This document shows positions 44,639 through 53,848 of a stretch of 64,000 bases of DNA, piece by piece. Positions within the stretch are counted from its first letter, which is position 1, and each line of letters opens with the position of its first letter. The notes below the pieces were generated by a model. The model did not search any database. It was not told the DNA's origin and saw only the letters and a program-made list of their open reading frames with translations. The stretch is taken from contig NZ_LMTZ01000095.1 of NCBI RefSeq assembly GCF_001456025.1, positions 1 through 64,000 on the forward strand, given 5' to 3'. The DNA comes from Mastigocoleus testarum BC008 (lineage in GTDB: Bacteria; Cyanobacteriota; Cyanobacteriia; Cyanobacteriales; Nostocaceae). The position numbers and the translations under genes are program-made.

Positions 44639-45439
44639 GTGAAATTTGTGAACAATCGCAACCAATTTCTTAATCCTTGGGTTACTTGTCCTAAACCCAA
44701 TCCTGATGCACAATTACGATTATTTTGCTTTCACCACGCAGGAGGTGGAACTCTAAGTTTTCGCAATTGGGCTGATGAGTTATTCCCTGCAATTGAGGTA
44801 TACCTAATTCAATTACCCGGACGTGAAAGACGACTAATGGAAAGTGCTTTCACCAGAATTGAACCTTTAATTCAAGAGCTAAAACCGGCGATTATTCCTT
44901 ACCTGAAGCAACCTTTTGCTTTTTTAGGGTATAGCATGGGTAGTTTAATTGCATTCGAACTAGCTCGTAGTTTGCGTCGCGATCGCTTCGCGCATCCCCA
45001 AAGGGGATATCGCGAAATATCTCCTAACCATCTATTTGTTTGTGCTCGTCGCGCACCTCAACTTCCTCCAACTAAAAAACCAATCTACGAATTACCAGAG
45101 TCAGAGTTTTTGCAAGAATTACGTTGTTTGGGTGGTACTCCTGAAGAAATCCTTGCAAATAAAGAACTAATGGCGCTTTTTATCCCAACGTTACGGGCAG
45201 ACTTTGCAGTTATTGAAACTTATAATTATTACGATGAGCCACCTTTAAACTGTCCAATTACCGCATTTGCTGGGTCAGAAGATACAGAAGCTAGTCGCGA
45301 AGAATTAGCAGCTTGGAGTTCACAAACTGCTGCTGACTTTAATTTACATATTTTACCAGGTGACCATTTTTTCCTAAACTCTTCACGTTCTAGGTTGCTG
45401 CAAATAATTGATACAGTATGTCATCAGATAAATCTTTAA
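44639..45439 (+). CDS. Type II thioesterase (GrsT/TesA-like alpha/beta hydrolase)
   Basis: The protein has 266 residues from GTG 44639. It is the editing thioesterase type that removes stalled acyl groups from carrier proteins of NRPS/PKS lines. Motifs are LFCFHHAGGGTLSFRNWADE, YLIQLPGRERR, nucleophile Ser99 in GYSMGS, and the late His in LPGDHFFLNS. Residues 117-125 (FAHPQRGYR) are encoded by an in-frame palindromic dispersed repeat (44985-45013), in the loop after the nucleophile helix where relatives are shorter. No NRPS or PKS gene is nearby. It lies 37 bp upstream of the agmatinase-like gene. Confidence 0.9.
   Translation: MKFVNNRNQFLNPWVTCPKPNPDAQLRLFCFHHAGGGTLSFRNWADELFPAIEVYLIQLPGRERRLMESAFTRIEPLIQELKPAIIPYLKQPFAFLGYSMGSLIAFELARSLRRDRFAHPQRGYREISPNHLFVCARRAPQLPPTKKPIYELPESEFLQELRCLGGTPEEILANKELMALFIPTLRADFAVIETYNYYDEPPLNCPITAFAGSEDTEASREELAAWSSQTAADFNLHILPGDHFFLNSSRSRLLQIIDTVCHQINL
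44985..45013 (+). repeat. Palindromic dispersed repeat inside the thioesterase coding sequence
   Basis: Near-perfect palindrome around ATCCCCAAAGGGGAT with TCGCG/CGCGA outer arms. Its 29 bp are identical, inverted, to 2608-2636 in the GTPase gene. Here it is translated in frame as FAHPQRGYR. Confidence 0.88.
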
Positions 45440-45476
45440 CATTATATGCTGCAGTCAAATACCTTCTGAGTCTCTT

Positions 45477-46541
45477 ATGGCGAATTTCCAAGATTACGAT
45501 CCCAGCGATGTAGGTCAAGTTAATGGTAATATTTTTGGCTTACCTTTCGATTATGAGTCTGCAAAACTAATTATCTTTCCCGTACCTTGGGAGGTTACTG
45601 TTTCCTATGGTGCGGGAACTGCTAATGCACCACAACGAATTTTGGATGCTTCTCCACAATTGGACCTGTTCGATTTTGATCACTCTGATGGATGGAAACA
45701 GGGAATTTTTATGATAGGTATTCCCCAAGATGTTGTAGATAAAAATGAATATTACCGAAACCAAGCAGCAAAAATCATTGAACGATTAGAACAAGGTCAA
45801 TCCCTAACTATTGAACCAGATTTAACCGCTGTGCTTACAGAAATTAACCAAGCGAGTGAAGAAGTTAATCAATGGTTATATCAACAATGTCAACAAGCTA
45901 TAAGTGATGGGAAACGAGTTGCAGTTATTGGTGGAGACCATAGTTCCCCGTTGGGATATTTCCAAGCATTAGCTGCCAATTATCATGATTACGGTATATT
46001 ACATATTGATGCTCATGCAGATTTACGGGATGCTTACGAAGGATTTAAATTTTCCCACGCATCAATCATGTTTAATGCAATGGAAATACCGCAGATATCA
46101 AAACTAGTACAGGTGGGATTGCGAGATATTTGCCATGATGAAGTGGAAATGATTGAGCAATCTAACGGTAGAATCATTGCTTTCTACGACTCAAAAATTA
46201 AACAAAGGCTTTACTCTGGAAGCAGTTGGATTGAACTATGTCGAGAAATTGTTAGTTATTTACCACAAAACGTTTATATCAGCTTTGATGTGGATGGTTT
46301 AGATCCAAAACTGTGTCCAAATACCGGTACTCCGGTTCCTTCTGGATTAGAGTTAGAGCAAACTTTTTGTCTATTTCGGGAATTGGTAAATAGTGGGAAA
46401 AAAATTATTGGGTTTGATGTTTGCGAAGTTGGTGATGCACAATGGGATGGGAATGTAGGAGCGCGGATAGTTTATAAGTTAGCGAATTTGATGGATTTAT
46501 CGCAGGAGTCAGGAGTCAGGAGTAATATCATGTCTGGATAA
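45477..46541 (+). CDS. speB: Agmatinase / ureohydrolase family protein
   Basis: The protein has 354 residues from ATG 45477. It is a binuclear-metal ureohydrolase (agmatinase, arginase or relatives such as guanidine hydrolase). The metal ligands are His155 in GGDHS, Asp178, His180 and Asp182 in HIDAHADL, and two Asp in SFDVDGLDP. Cyanobacterial members of this length have been assigned different guanidino substrates, so the exact substrate is open and the symbol is provisional. The last residues (QESGVRSNIMSG) are written by CAGGAGT heptamer repeats and an ATATCATGTCTGG sequence like a MITE end, so the natural C-terminus has been replaced or extended. Confidence 0.88.
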   Translation: MANFQDYDPSDVGQVNGNIFGLPFDYESAKLIIFPVPWEVTVSYGAGTANAPQRILDASPQLDLFDFDHSDGWKQGIFMIGIPQDVVDKNEYYRNQAAKIIERLEQGQSLTIEPDLTAVLTEINQASEEVNQWLYQQCQQAISDGKRVAVIGGDHSSPLGYFQALAANYHDYGILHIDAHADLRDAYEGFKFSHASIMFNAMEIPQISKLVQVGLRDICHDEVEMIEQSNGRIIAFYDSKIKQRLYSGSSWIELCREIVSYLPQNVYISFDVDGLDPKLCPNTGTPVPSGLELEQTFCLFRELVNSGKKIIGFDVCEVGDAQWDGNVGARIVYKLANLMDLSQESGVRSNIMSG

Positions 46542-46547
46542 TCAGTT

Positions 46548-46719
46548 ATGACAAGAGAAGCACTTTGCAATACTCCTGGCTGCAAATATTACTCCATCCG
46601 GTTAACTTCAGCTACGACGATTAGATTTCAATTTTAGGGTAGACCACAATCTGTTTCAGTGCGTCCGTTGCAACGCGATTGTTAGGCTAAAACAAACTGA
46701 ACTTTCCAGTTTGATATGA
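46548..46719 (+). pseudogene. Possible frameshifted small zinc-ribbon ORF
   Basis: ATG 46548 starts MTREALCNTPGCKYYSIRLT and meets a TAG 29 codons later. A +1 frame then continues as VDHNLFQCVRCNAIVRLKQT to a TGA at 46717. The interval is 172 bp, one base more than 57 codons. A single-base indel would therefore restore a small four-Cys protein (CxxxxC and CxxC). This is weak but specific evidence of a degraded gene. Confidence 0.25.
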
Positions 46720-46754
46720 GAATAAAATATGTTGACACAACAATAGATTCCTAC

Positions 46755-47393
46755 TTAACGCCTACTCTTTGGCTTATTTTTTTGAGGGGATGAAAGCTTT
46801 AGCTCTTCAGCCAAAGGCGTTATAACTATTTCATCAATTTCAATCGGTAGTTTATAAAGCAAAAAATCATACTGTTTTTCCCATTCCTGGGATAAAGTAT
46901 CATCTCCTTTTTCGATCAAAGGCATTAATGTTTCATCAATTCTCTTGATAAGATTTTCTTCAAAGAAACACAACAGCTGATTGTATAGGTCGTTTGATAC
47001 TAAACGCGCAGCCTTACTAATCTCAAGTCTAATATTACTAAATAAGTCCCATGATTTCACGTCATAATTTTCTACTGCGGCTATATATTTCTCTGAGTTC
47101 GAGTGAACTTTATAGTAGCAAACTGCAAGAGCTAGAAGTTGCAGTTCCCATAGTGACTTAGAAATGTTCTCCAAAAGATTTATTTGTGCATCAACTATAT
47201 TGGCTGATCGTTTTAAGTCTGCCTCATACTCCATTTTTGCTCGGAGCTTCCTTGCATCAATTCCCTTGAGAACATGAGGAATAAAAAGACCACTTACTCC
47301 CGCTGTAAGTATTAAAAAGATTACTCTATCCAGGAAATTTTGATTTAGCAATAAAGTCTTTAGGGTATCTAAAAATTCCTGGCTAAATTTCAT
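46755..47393 (-). CDS. Hypothetical membrane-anchored protein
   Basis: A TTG opens the frame at 47399, but ATG 47393 (MKFSQEFLDTLKTLLLNQNF) is more likely; about 212 residues. There is one membrane segment near the N-terminus (VIFLILTAGVSGLFIPHVL), followed by a long charged helical domain: RKLRAKMEYEADLKRSANIV and WELQLLALAVCYYKVHSNSE. The tail is basic (KNKPKSRR). I recognise no family. The layout suggests a cytoplasmic helical domain tethered to the membrane. Confidence 0.65.
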   Translation of the reverse strand: MKFSQEFLDTLKTLLLNQNFLDRVIFLILTAGVSGLFIPHVLKGIDARKLRAKMEYEADLKRSANIVDAQINLLENISKSLWELQLLALAVCYYKVHSNSEKYIAAVENYDVKSWDLFSNIRLEISKAARLVSNDLYNQLLCFFEENLIKRIDETLMPLIEKGDDTLSQEWEKQYDFLLYKLPIEIDEIVITPLAEELKLSSPQKNKPKSRR

Positions 47394-47514
47394 AAGCAAG
47401 TTCCAAGCTGGAAATCGTTAATATAAGGATATCGAGTTCATTGGGGATAAAACTATTTTACGGAAGATCTCAAGCAAGACTTCAAGAGTTTTGACGATCA
47501 TTTCATTTAAGAAT

Positions 47515-47868
47515 TCATTTAAGAATAGTGAGAGAAAAGGGATATTTCCAAAATTCACTGTTATTTGCTTTTATCCCAGCAATAATTGGGAAAAGAACTC
47601 CAAGTACTCCCAAAAGAGCTAGTAGCGGTATTCCAATGAATACAATAGTTAAACAAGAAAATATTGCACCATAAATTAATGATGAGATTAACCAATTAAC
47701 AGCCATTTTGCCATGAATATCTAAGATTGGTAATTCATCTTTTTTGAGTTGCCAGATGATTACTGGTGCAATAAATCCTCCAAATGGAATTATATAACCA
47801 CCTAATAATGACAAATGTAGAAACATTGCCCATAGGTTGGCTTCTCGCTCTTGATTTTGCATTGTCAT
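47515..47868 (-). CDS. DUF4870 membrane protein
   Basis: The protein has 117 residues from ATG 47868, with AGAGG about 8 bp upstream. It has the DUF4870 pattern: EANLWAMFLHLSLLGGYIIP with the first helix, then GGFIAPVIIWQLKKDELPIL, DIHGKMAVNWLISSLIYGAI, and a last helix pair ending IAGIKANNSEFWKYPFSLTI. There are four predicted membrane segments. The function is not established. It precedes the 212-residue membrane protein on the same strand by about 120 bp. Confidence 0.88.
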   Translation of the reverse strand: MTMQNQEREANLWAMFLHLSLLGGYIIPFGGFIAPVIIWQLKKDELPILDIHGKMAVNWLISSLIYGAIFSCLTIVFIGIPLLALLGVLGVLFPIIAGIKANNSEFWKYPFSLTILK

Positions 47869-48967
47869 TAAAGAACCTCTACAAAATTGATGGATTTATT
47901 TTACTTATATTAAGTACTTAAAAAAATCAGCTATTATGCTTGCCTGGGTGATTTCTTGGCATGAGTCCAATGGCTTTATTATGGAACGATATTTAACAAT
48001 TAAATATTAATAAGGTTAGCTTTTTGTTGTTTTTCAAATAAAGCATAAATTAATGAGACAAGCATAATTAGGATTTCAGCCCAATAAGTGCAGTAAATTA
48101 ATTCACACACCAGATATTTCACTGCAAAACTGGAACGCACAAAATAAAGCATATTATTTAATTATACAGCAATGTAGTTAAGAGGATTGATGCGGGTTAA
48201 CCGTGTAATTCTTAATAATTTATAGCAAGAATGTAAATTTTTTCGTAAAATAATACACTGCCTCAAGTATCCATTAACTTGAAAGGGGTGTATAACAAAA
48301 TTATTGGTATATTAATCCAAAGTTGTACCAATCCAAAGTGTTGTGGCAAATTCCCCTACCGATCAACAATTGATTTATTAATAAATATTTTGCTTGCAGT
48401 ATCAAAATCTGATGGTAATATCATGTCCGGTAAAACACTTGTAATAAGGTTAGTAGTAGCGCTTTAGCGCGATAGACAAACATTGGCGCTAAAGCGCTAC
48501 TACAAACATATTTTTTCATAAGTAATTAAGCGGACATCATATAAATCATAAACCTGCTATCGTACCACAGGTTCGTGAGATGAAAAACCAGATATTTTGT
48601 TAATCAAAAACGAGTTTTAAATTGTTACGATAAATTTATTTGTCTCAAGACAATAAAACTAAATTATCTCGAATAAAAGTGACGATATCCTAATTTGTAC
48701 GCCTCACTAGTGCACCTGAATGCTACGTTTAATAGGCAATTTATGTTAATTGTATAGTTGATTTACACTATCTTATACGATACAGATTGAATTGTACTCC
48801 TCACAAATTCCTCACTTTTTTGTTTTAAATCTGGAAATAAACAAACAGACAAACCCTTGATATTGTGAGTATAACTCTGCCTAAAAGCAAAATGTTACTT
48901 TAAATTTATATCAATAATTTTATAATGCTTACACATTAAAACATCCAGTCCAATTGCCTCCTTAATT
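47869..48967. other. Long intergenic region with MITE copy 2
   Basis: About 1.1 kb upstream of the CBS-PAS kinase gene. It contains the inverted MITE-like copy at 48418-48542. The rest is AT-rich, with no credible ORF; the small plus-strand frame at 48279 runs into the repeat. Confidence 0.55.
48418..48542 (-). repeat. MITE-like element, copy 2 (125 bp)
   Basis: Ends ATATCATGTCCGG and CGGACATCATAT. The inner palindrome pair GTAGTAGCGCTTTAGCGC / GCGCTAAAGCGCTACTAC is nearly perfect here. It lies in inverse orientation to copies at 2308 and 51775. Confidence 0.8.
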
Positions 48968-51679
48968 ATGGAAAGCAACTCCTTCGAAAATTGGCCAACC
49001 TTGGAACAGATTGTTGATGCTACTACAGCTAAGCGTTATCGCACTCCTTTAAAAGTGACACCAGATACATCCGTTTTTGAGGCAATCACCTTAATGAACC
49101 AGGGAGATTGCAGTTGTGTTTTAGTTGCCGATGGGATGAAGTTAGTAGGGGTATTCACAGCACCAGATATAGTCAAGCTAATTGGGGCAGGAAAAAATTT
49201 ATCCCAGATCAAGATTAAAGAGGTGAATACAAAGCCAGTTACTAGTCTGACCCTTACTGGTTGTGAAAATATTTTCACCGCCTTATCTTTAATGCACTCT
49301 TCACAGGTTCCTTACTTAACGCTACTGGATCGCCAAGGTCAATTGCTTGGTTTAGTTACTCAAGACCAAATCCAACAACAAGCAGAAATTGCTCTACAGC
49401 AGAACAAACATAAATTTCGAGCGATTTTTGATAGTACATTTGAATTTATGGTGCTGCTAAGTCCTGAGGGAATTGCGATCGAAGCGAATCAAACTGCATT
49501 AAATGCTATTGCTGCTCAGCGCTCGGATGTAATTGGACAACCTTTTTACAAAATCCCCTGGTGGGCTGATTTTCCCCAACAGCAGCAGCAATTGCAACAA
49601 GCGATCGCCAAAGCCGCCAAAGGTGAATTAGTGCGTTTTGAATCCAAACATATTTGGACTTCGGGAACATTTGCTTTTGTAGATTTTTCCCTCAAGCCCT
49701 TTTTTGATTCAGAAGGTAAAGTTGTGATGCTAATTTTAGAAGGACGGGATATTACCACTCTCAAGCAAGCTGAATCAAAGCTCCAGGTAAGCCAAACCAA
49801 ATTTGAGGCATTGGTTACCAATATGCCAGGGATGGTCTACCGCTACTTTCCTAATACCCCAGAGTGCCCACATCATTTTACCTATGTCAGTGAACATTCC
49901 TACCAATTGCTAGAATTAGCGCCACAGAAGATTGTCGAGGATGCCGATACATTCATAAATTTGATTCACCCAGAAGATTTACCATCTTTCTTGACTTCTG
50001 TAACTCATGCTGTTGAAAACTTTTTACCCTGGCACTGGCAAGGACGAATCACAACCCCATCGGGAATATTGAAGTGGATTGAGGGCAATTCCCAGGCGCA
50101 AAAAACATCCCAAGGAGATGCCTGGGATGGGTTGTTGATTGATATTAGCCAACGCAAACTCACCGAGCAGAAAATTGCTCAACAAGCCGCTTTAATTGAT
50201 ATCGCTACCGATGCAATTTTTGTCCGAGATTTAGACAATTGCGTCTTATTTTGGAGTGAAGGAGCTCAACGCTTATATGGTTGGACTGCTACAGAAGCTA
50301 TTGGCAAAACTGCCCATGAGTTGTTTCATACCGAATCTTCTTCTCAACTCGCTCAAGGTCTTAGTCTTGTTCTAGATCGAGGTTTCTGGCAAGGTGAGCT
50401 AAAACAAGTTACTAAAAATGGTCAAGAAATTATAGTTGTTAGTCGCTGGACTCTAGTGCGGGATGAATCTGGGCAACCCAAATCTATTCTTGCTGTTAAC
50501 AGCGACATCACCGAAAAGAAAAAATTGGAGCAACAGTTCTACCATTCCCAGCGCTTAGAAACCATTGGTACTTTGGCTACTGGCATTGCCCATGACTTCA
50601 ACAATCTTCTTACCCCTATTCTTACCATTGCTCAATTGCTTCCCCTTAGATTCTCCAATATCGATCAAAACACTCAACAGCTCTTGACAATGGTTGAGAA
50701 TAGTGCAAGGCGCGGGGCTGATTTAGTTAAGCAACTTCTTTATTTCAATCGGGGAACAGAGGGTAAGCAAGTTACCATCCAATTAGAATACTTGCTTGAA
50801 GAAGTAATTAGTATTGCTCAAAGTACCTTCCCCAAAACCATAGATATATCCAAACAAATTCCAAAAAAGAAACTGGGGCTAATTTTGGCTGATAGTACCC
50901 AAATTCATCAAGTATTCATGAATGTTTTGATCAATGCACAGGATGCAATGCCTAATGGCGGAAATTTAACCATAAAGGCGCAAAATCGCTACCTAGATGA
51001 AAATTATGCCCGCATGAATTGGCAAGCCAAGGTTGGTTCCTATGTTATCGTTACAATTTCTGACACCGGAGTCGGTATTCCACCACACCTAACAAAGCGA
51101 ATTTTCGACCCTTTTTTCACTACTAAAGAATTTGGTAAAGGTAAAGGACTGGGACTGGCTACTGTAGAAGGTATTGTCAAAAGTCATGGTGGCTTTGTCA
51201 AAGTTGATAGTCAACTGGGAAAGGGTACCCAATTTGAGGTGTTTTTACCAGCTGTAGAAGGAACACCTTGCTTGCAAAACTCATCAGAGAATCTACTGCC
51301 AAAGGGCAACGGTGAGTTGATTCTGATTGTAGATGATGAAGAAATTATTCGACAGACTACAAAAACTTCTTTACAAAACTATAACTATAAAACTCTTCTT
51401 GCCAAGGATGGAATTGAAGCGATTACCATCTATGCCGAACACAAAAAGGAAATCAGCCTTGTTCTCATGGATCTTATGATGCCGAATATGGATGGATTAA
51501 CAACTATCCGCGCTATTCATAAGATTAACCCCCATGTTAAGGTCATTCCTACCAGTGGACTTCCTGCGGACCCTGGAAAAACTTTCCCCCCCAATATTAA
51601 AACTTTTTTGTTGAAGCCTTATACCATTGAACAATTATTAAATGCTGTAAATTCACATCTTTCACCAAATATTTCTTAG
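48968..51679 (+). CDS. Hybrid histidine kinase with CBS pair, PAS domains and receiver
   Basis: The protein has 903 residues from ATG 48968 and no membrane segment. Order: two CBS motifs (about 15-140: DTSVFEAITLMNQGDCSCVL, then VNTKPVTSLTLTGCENIFTA), three PAS domains (about 145-270, 280-400, 405-520), and HisKA with phospho-acceptor His542 in GIAHDFNNLLTPI. HATPase_c follows (VFMNVLINAQDAMPNGGNL, ISDTGVGIPPHLTKRIFDPF, GKGLGLATVEGIVKSHGG), then a receiver with Asp835 in LVLMDLMMPNMDG and Lys in LLKPYT. The CBS pair suggests adenine-nucleotide sensing. The IAHDFNNLL H-box is that of the HWE-unlike NtrB-type kinases. No cognate output gene adjoins. Confidence 0.93.
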   Translation: MESNSFENWPTLEQIVDATTAKRYRTPLKVTPDTSVFEAITLMNQGDCSCVLVADGMKLVGVFTAPDIVKLIGAGKNLSQIKIKEVNTKPVTSLTLTGCENIFTALSLMHSSQVPYLTLLDRQGQLLGLVTQDQIQQQAEIALQQNKHKFRAIFDSTFEFMVLLSPEGIAIEANQTALNAIAAQRSDVIGQPFYKIPWWADFPQQQQQLQQAIAKAAKGELVRFESKHIWTSGTFAFVDFSLKPFFDSEGKVVMLILEGRDITTLKQAESKLQVSQTKFEALVTNMPGMVYRYFPNTPECPHHFTYVSEHSYQLLELAPQKIVEDADTFINLIHPEDLPSFLTSVTHAVENFLPWHWQGRITTPSGILKWIEGNSQAQKTSQGDAWDGLLIDISQRKLTEQKIAQQAALIDIATDAIFVRDLDNCVLFWSEGAQRLYGWTATEAIGKTAHELFHTESSSQLAQGLSLVLDRGFWQGELKQVTKNGQEIIVVSRWTLVRDESGQPKSILAVNSDITEKKKLEQQFYHSQRLETIGTLATGIAHDFNNLLTPILTIAQLLPLRFSNIDQNTQQLLTMVENSARRGADLVKQLLYFNRGTEGKQVTIQLEYLLEEVISIAQSTFPKTIDISKQIPKKKLGLILADSTQIHQVFMNVLINAQDAMPNGGNLTIKAQNRYLDENYARMNWQAKVGSYVIVTISDTGVGIPPHLTKRIFDPFFTTKEFGKGKGLGLATVEGIVKSHGGFVKVDSQLGKGTQFEVFLPAVEGTPCLQNSSENLLPKGNGELILIVDDEEIIRQTTKTSLQNYNYKTLLAKDGIEAITIYAEHKKEISLVLMDLMMPNMDGLTTIRAIHKINPHVKVIPTSGLPADPGKTFPPNIKTFLLKPYTIEQLLNAVNSHLSPNIS

Positions 51680-51987
51680 CAAATCTGTCTCGTGGGAAAA
51701 ATCTGCATGAGTTACTTCCCATACCACCGCTACCAAATTCTGCGAGTTTTTCAATCAACTCTCCAAGCTGACTAATATGATGTTCGCTTAATTACTTATG
51801 AAAAAATATATTTGTAGCAGCGCTTTAGCCCCAATATTTGTCTATCGCGCTAAAACGCTACTACGAAACTTATTACAAGCGTTTTGCCGGACATGATATA
51901 ACACTTCCTTGAAATTAATTAAAATAGTGGAATCAAGACAAGATTATTTACTTATCCCACCAAAAAAGCCTTGAGGGTTCAAATCGC
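51680..51987. other. Intergenic region containing MITE copy 3
   Basis: About 310 bp between the hybrid kinase and the Uma2 gene, nearly half of it the repeat at 51775-51899. There is no gene. Confidence 0.6.
51775..51899 (+). repeat. MITE-like element, copy 3 (125 bp)
   Basis: Ends ATATGATGTTCG and CGGACATGATAT. It has the same interior as copy 1, with two mutations that break the inner palindrome (TTTAGCCC, CTAAAACGC). The flank ACACTTC beyond the right end is also shared with copy 1. Confidence 0.8.
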
Positions 51988-52587
51988 ATGATGACGCAAG
52001 CTGAAGAGAAAAAACTTTATACGCCCGAAGAATACCTCGAATATGAAGTAAACTCAGAAGAACGTCATGAATATATTGGTGGTGAGGTTGTTCCTGTGAC
52101 TGGTGGAACCCCAAATCATAATCAAATTGCTCTCAACCTTAGTGGTACTCTAAATTTTGCACTTAAACGTCAACCCTATCGAGTTTTCGTCACAGATCAA
52201 CGAGTTTGGATTCCAAAAAAACAGATTTATACTTATCCTGATGTGATGGTAGTTCAAGGTGATTTGCAATTACAATCGGGACGGCGAGATACAGTCACCA
52301 ACCCGTTAATAATTGCTGAAGTTCTATCAGATTCCACTAGAAACTACGACAAAGATAAGAAGTTTTTGGCTTATCGAACAATTCCTGGCTTTGTTGAATA
52401 TCTCCTCATTGACCAATATACGATGTATGTCGAGCAATATTTTAAGACAGGTCAAAACAGCTGGACTTTTTCAGAATATTATGATGTGAATGAAACAGTT
52501 ACTTTAAATTCAATTTCCTTAGATTCAATTCCCTTTAGAATAACGCTTGCAGATATCTACGATAAAGTTGATTTTGAAGACTGTTGA
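51988..52587 (+). CDS. Uma2-family (DUF820) putative endonuclease
   Basis: The protein has 199 residues from ATG 51988. The DUF820/Uma2 fold is a PD-(D/E)XK-like nuclease family greatly expanded in cyanobacteria, with unproven roles. Visible blocks are LYTPEEYLEYEVNSEERHEY, IGGEVVPVTGGTPNHNQIAL, YTYPDVMVVQGDLQ (Asp), PLIIAEVLSDSTRNYDKDKK (Glu/Lys), and FVEYLLIDQYTMYVEQY. The catalytic-type D...ExxS...DxxxK arrangement is present. Its 3' end overlaps the convergent MtfA-like gene by about 31 bp. Confidence 0.92.
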   Translation: MMTQAEEKKLYTPEEYLEYEVNSEERHEYIGGEVVPVTGGTPNHNQIALNLSGTLNFALKRQPYRVFVTDQRVWIPKKQIYTYPDVMVVQGDLQLQSGRRDTVTNPLIIAEVLSDSTRNYDKDKKFLAYRTIPGFVEYLLIDQYTMYVEQYFKTGQNSWTFSEYYDVNETVTLNSISLDSIPFRITLADIYDKVDFEDC

Positions 52588-53408
52588 ACCCAACGCTTAG
52601 GATCTAGCCTATAATAACCTTGTAATAAACGATAAAGAGCCGGACGTTTTTTGATTAATTCCTGTGGTTTTTCAAAAAAAGTTTCAGTTGCTACAGCAAA
52701 AAATTCTGCAGGGTTAGTTACACCATATCTATCTAATACTGTATCTACTCCTTTCTGAACGTCTTCACACAGTTGCTTGTATTCTGCGGTCATCACCTTA
52801 GACCAGGTGGAGTAGTCTGATTTCCGTCGCAAAATTGGAACCCCTTCAGCTTGACCATCTTCTTGATCTAACTGATGAGCAAATTCATGTAATACAACGT
52901 TATGTCCATTTCCCCAGTTGCAAGTATCTTGTTTTACCTGCTCCCAAGATAATATTAATTGGTCAGTTGTCCATGATTCTCCCAATCTTGCAACTAAACT
53001 TTCTTCAACAATATGATTTCCGGTGACAGTGGTTTGTTTTACTATATAAGCAGTTGGATAAATTAAAATTGAACGCAATCGAGGAAAATATTGTCCTCGT
53101 TCGTTAAGAAGTAGCAAACAAGCATTTGCAGCAATTAACAGTTTCATTTCTTCTGTTAAATGTAATCCAGCACAACCAATAAATTGTTTTTCTGCTAAAA
53201 ATACTTGAATGTGTCCCTGAAGGCGTTTGCGTTCCCCAGGGGAAAGATAAGAATAAATGGGAAGATGGTCGTCAATAATAAAATTCCAAAGTCGGGGAAA
53301 AGAACGACGTTGCAGACGTTTTCTGGCTTTTTTTACTAAAATTGGGCTTATTAAGATCGTTATTGCAATAAGGAAGCTGACAAATAAAACAATAATTGCT
53401 TCGAGCAT
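52557..53408 (-). CDS. MtfA-like zinc metallopeptidase (M90 family)
   Basis: The protein has 283 residues from ATG 53408. A single N-terminal membrane helix (IIVLFVSFLIAITILISPIL) is followed by a soluble domain with LSPGERKRLQGHIQVFLAEK and FIGCAGLHLTEEMKLLIAAN. The zinc site is His174-Glu175-x-x-His178 in VVLHEFAHQLDQEDG. In E. coli MtfA binds the repressor Mlc and has peptidase activity. Cyanobacterial targets are unknown, and the membrane anchor is an addition relative to E. coli MtfA. The ends of this gene and the Uma2 gene overlap tail to tail. Confidence 0.9.
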   Translation of the reverse strand: MLEAIIVLFVSFLIAITILISPILVKKARKRLQRRSFPRLWNFIIDDHLPIYSYLSPGERKRLQGHIQVFLAEKQFIGCAGLHLTEEMKLLIAANACLLLLNERGQYFPRLRSILIYPTAYIVKQTTVTGNHIVEESLVARLGESWTTDQLILSWEQVKQDTCNWGNGHNVVLHEFAHQLDQEDGQAEGVPILRRKSDYSTWSKVMTAEYKQLCEDVQKGVDTVLDRYGVTNPAEFFAVATETFFEKPQELIKKRPALYRLLQGYYRLDPKRWVQQSSKSTLS

Positions 53409-53749
53409 CGATTTTAATTATTTTATATTGCAGTGCAATTTCGAATTGCCATGCTTTATTTGCAAATTTAACAATTATTGCGAACTATCGTCGATATTGT
53501 ATATCGAGTGGTCATATATTGTATCCCTATCTTCATAATATTTGTAGAAAAAATTTATCCAGATCGAACATCAGAAACTGATGATGATAATCTCTGTAAA
53601 AAAACTAAATATTATACCGACGGATTAATCAAAATATAAATTGACATCAGGAAAAACGTAACGCAATATCTATAGCCGTGATAGCCCATCAGACGCATAC
53701 AGTCCCAATACAGTTGAGATAAGAAGACTGAACCATTTGGTAGAGACCT

Positions 53750-53785
53750 TTGCAGAGGCTAACGCCGACGCCACAGGCTCTGCAA
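53750..53785. repeat. Dispersed hairpin repeat, copy B
   Basis: Arms TTGCAGAG / CTCTGCAA around GCTAACGCCGACGCCACAGG. It is the inverse of 41221-41257 with one difference. A GTAGAGA / TCTCTAC pair lies just outside the arms. Confidence 0.8.
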
Positions 53786-53848
53786 CCTCTCTACACGCCC
53801 AAAACAATTATGGTTTAACTTTAACTGAACTGTATTGCATGCAGTCTG

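Noticed and set aside
51970..51990. tRNA-like T-arm sequence (GGGTTCAAATCGC) before the Uma2 gene
   Set aside because: No acceptor stem, anticodon arm or D-arm can be folded around it; it is a chance match.
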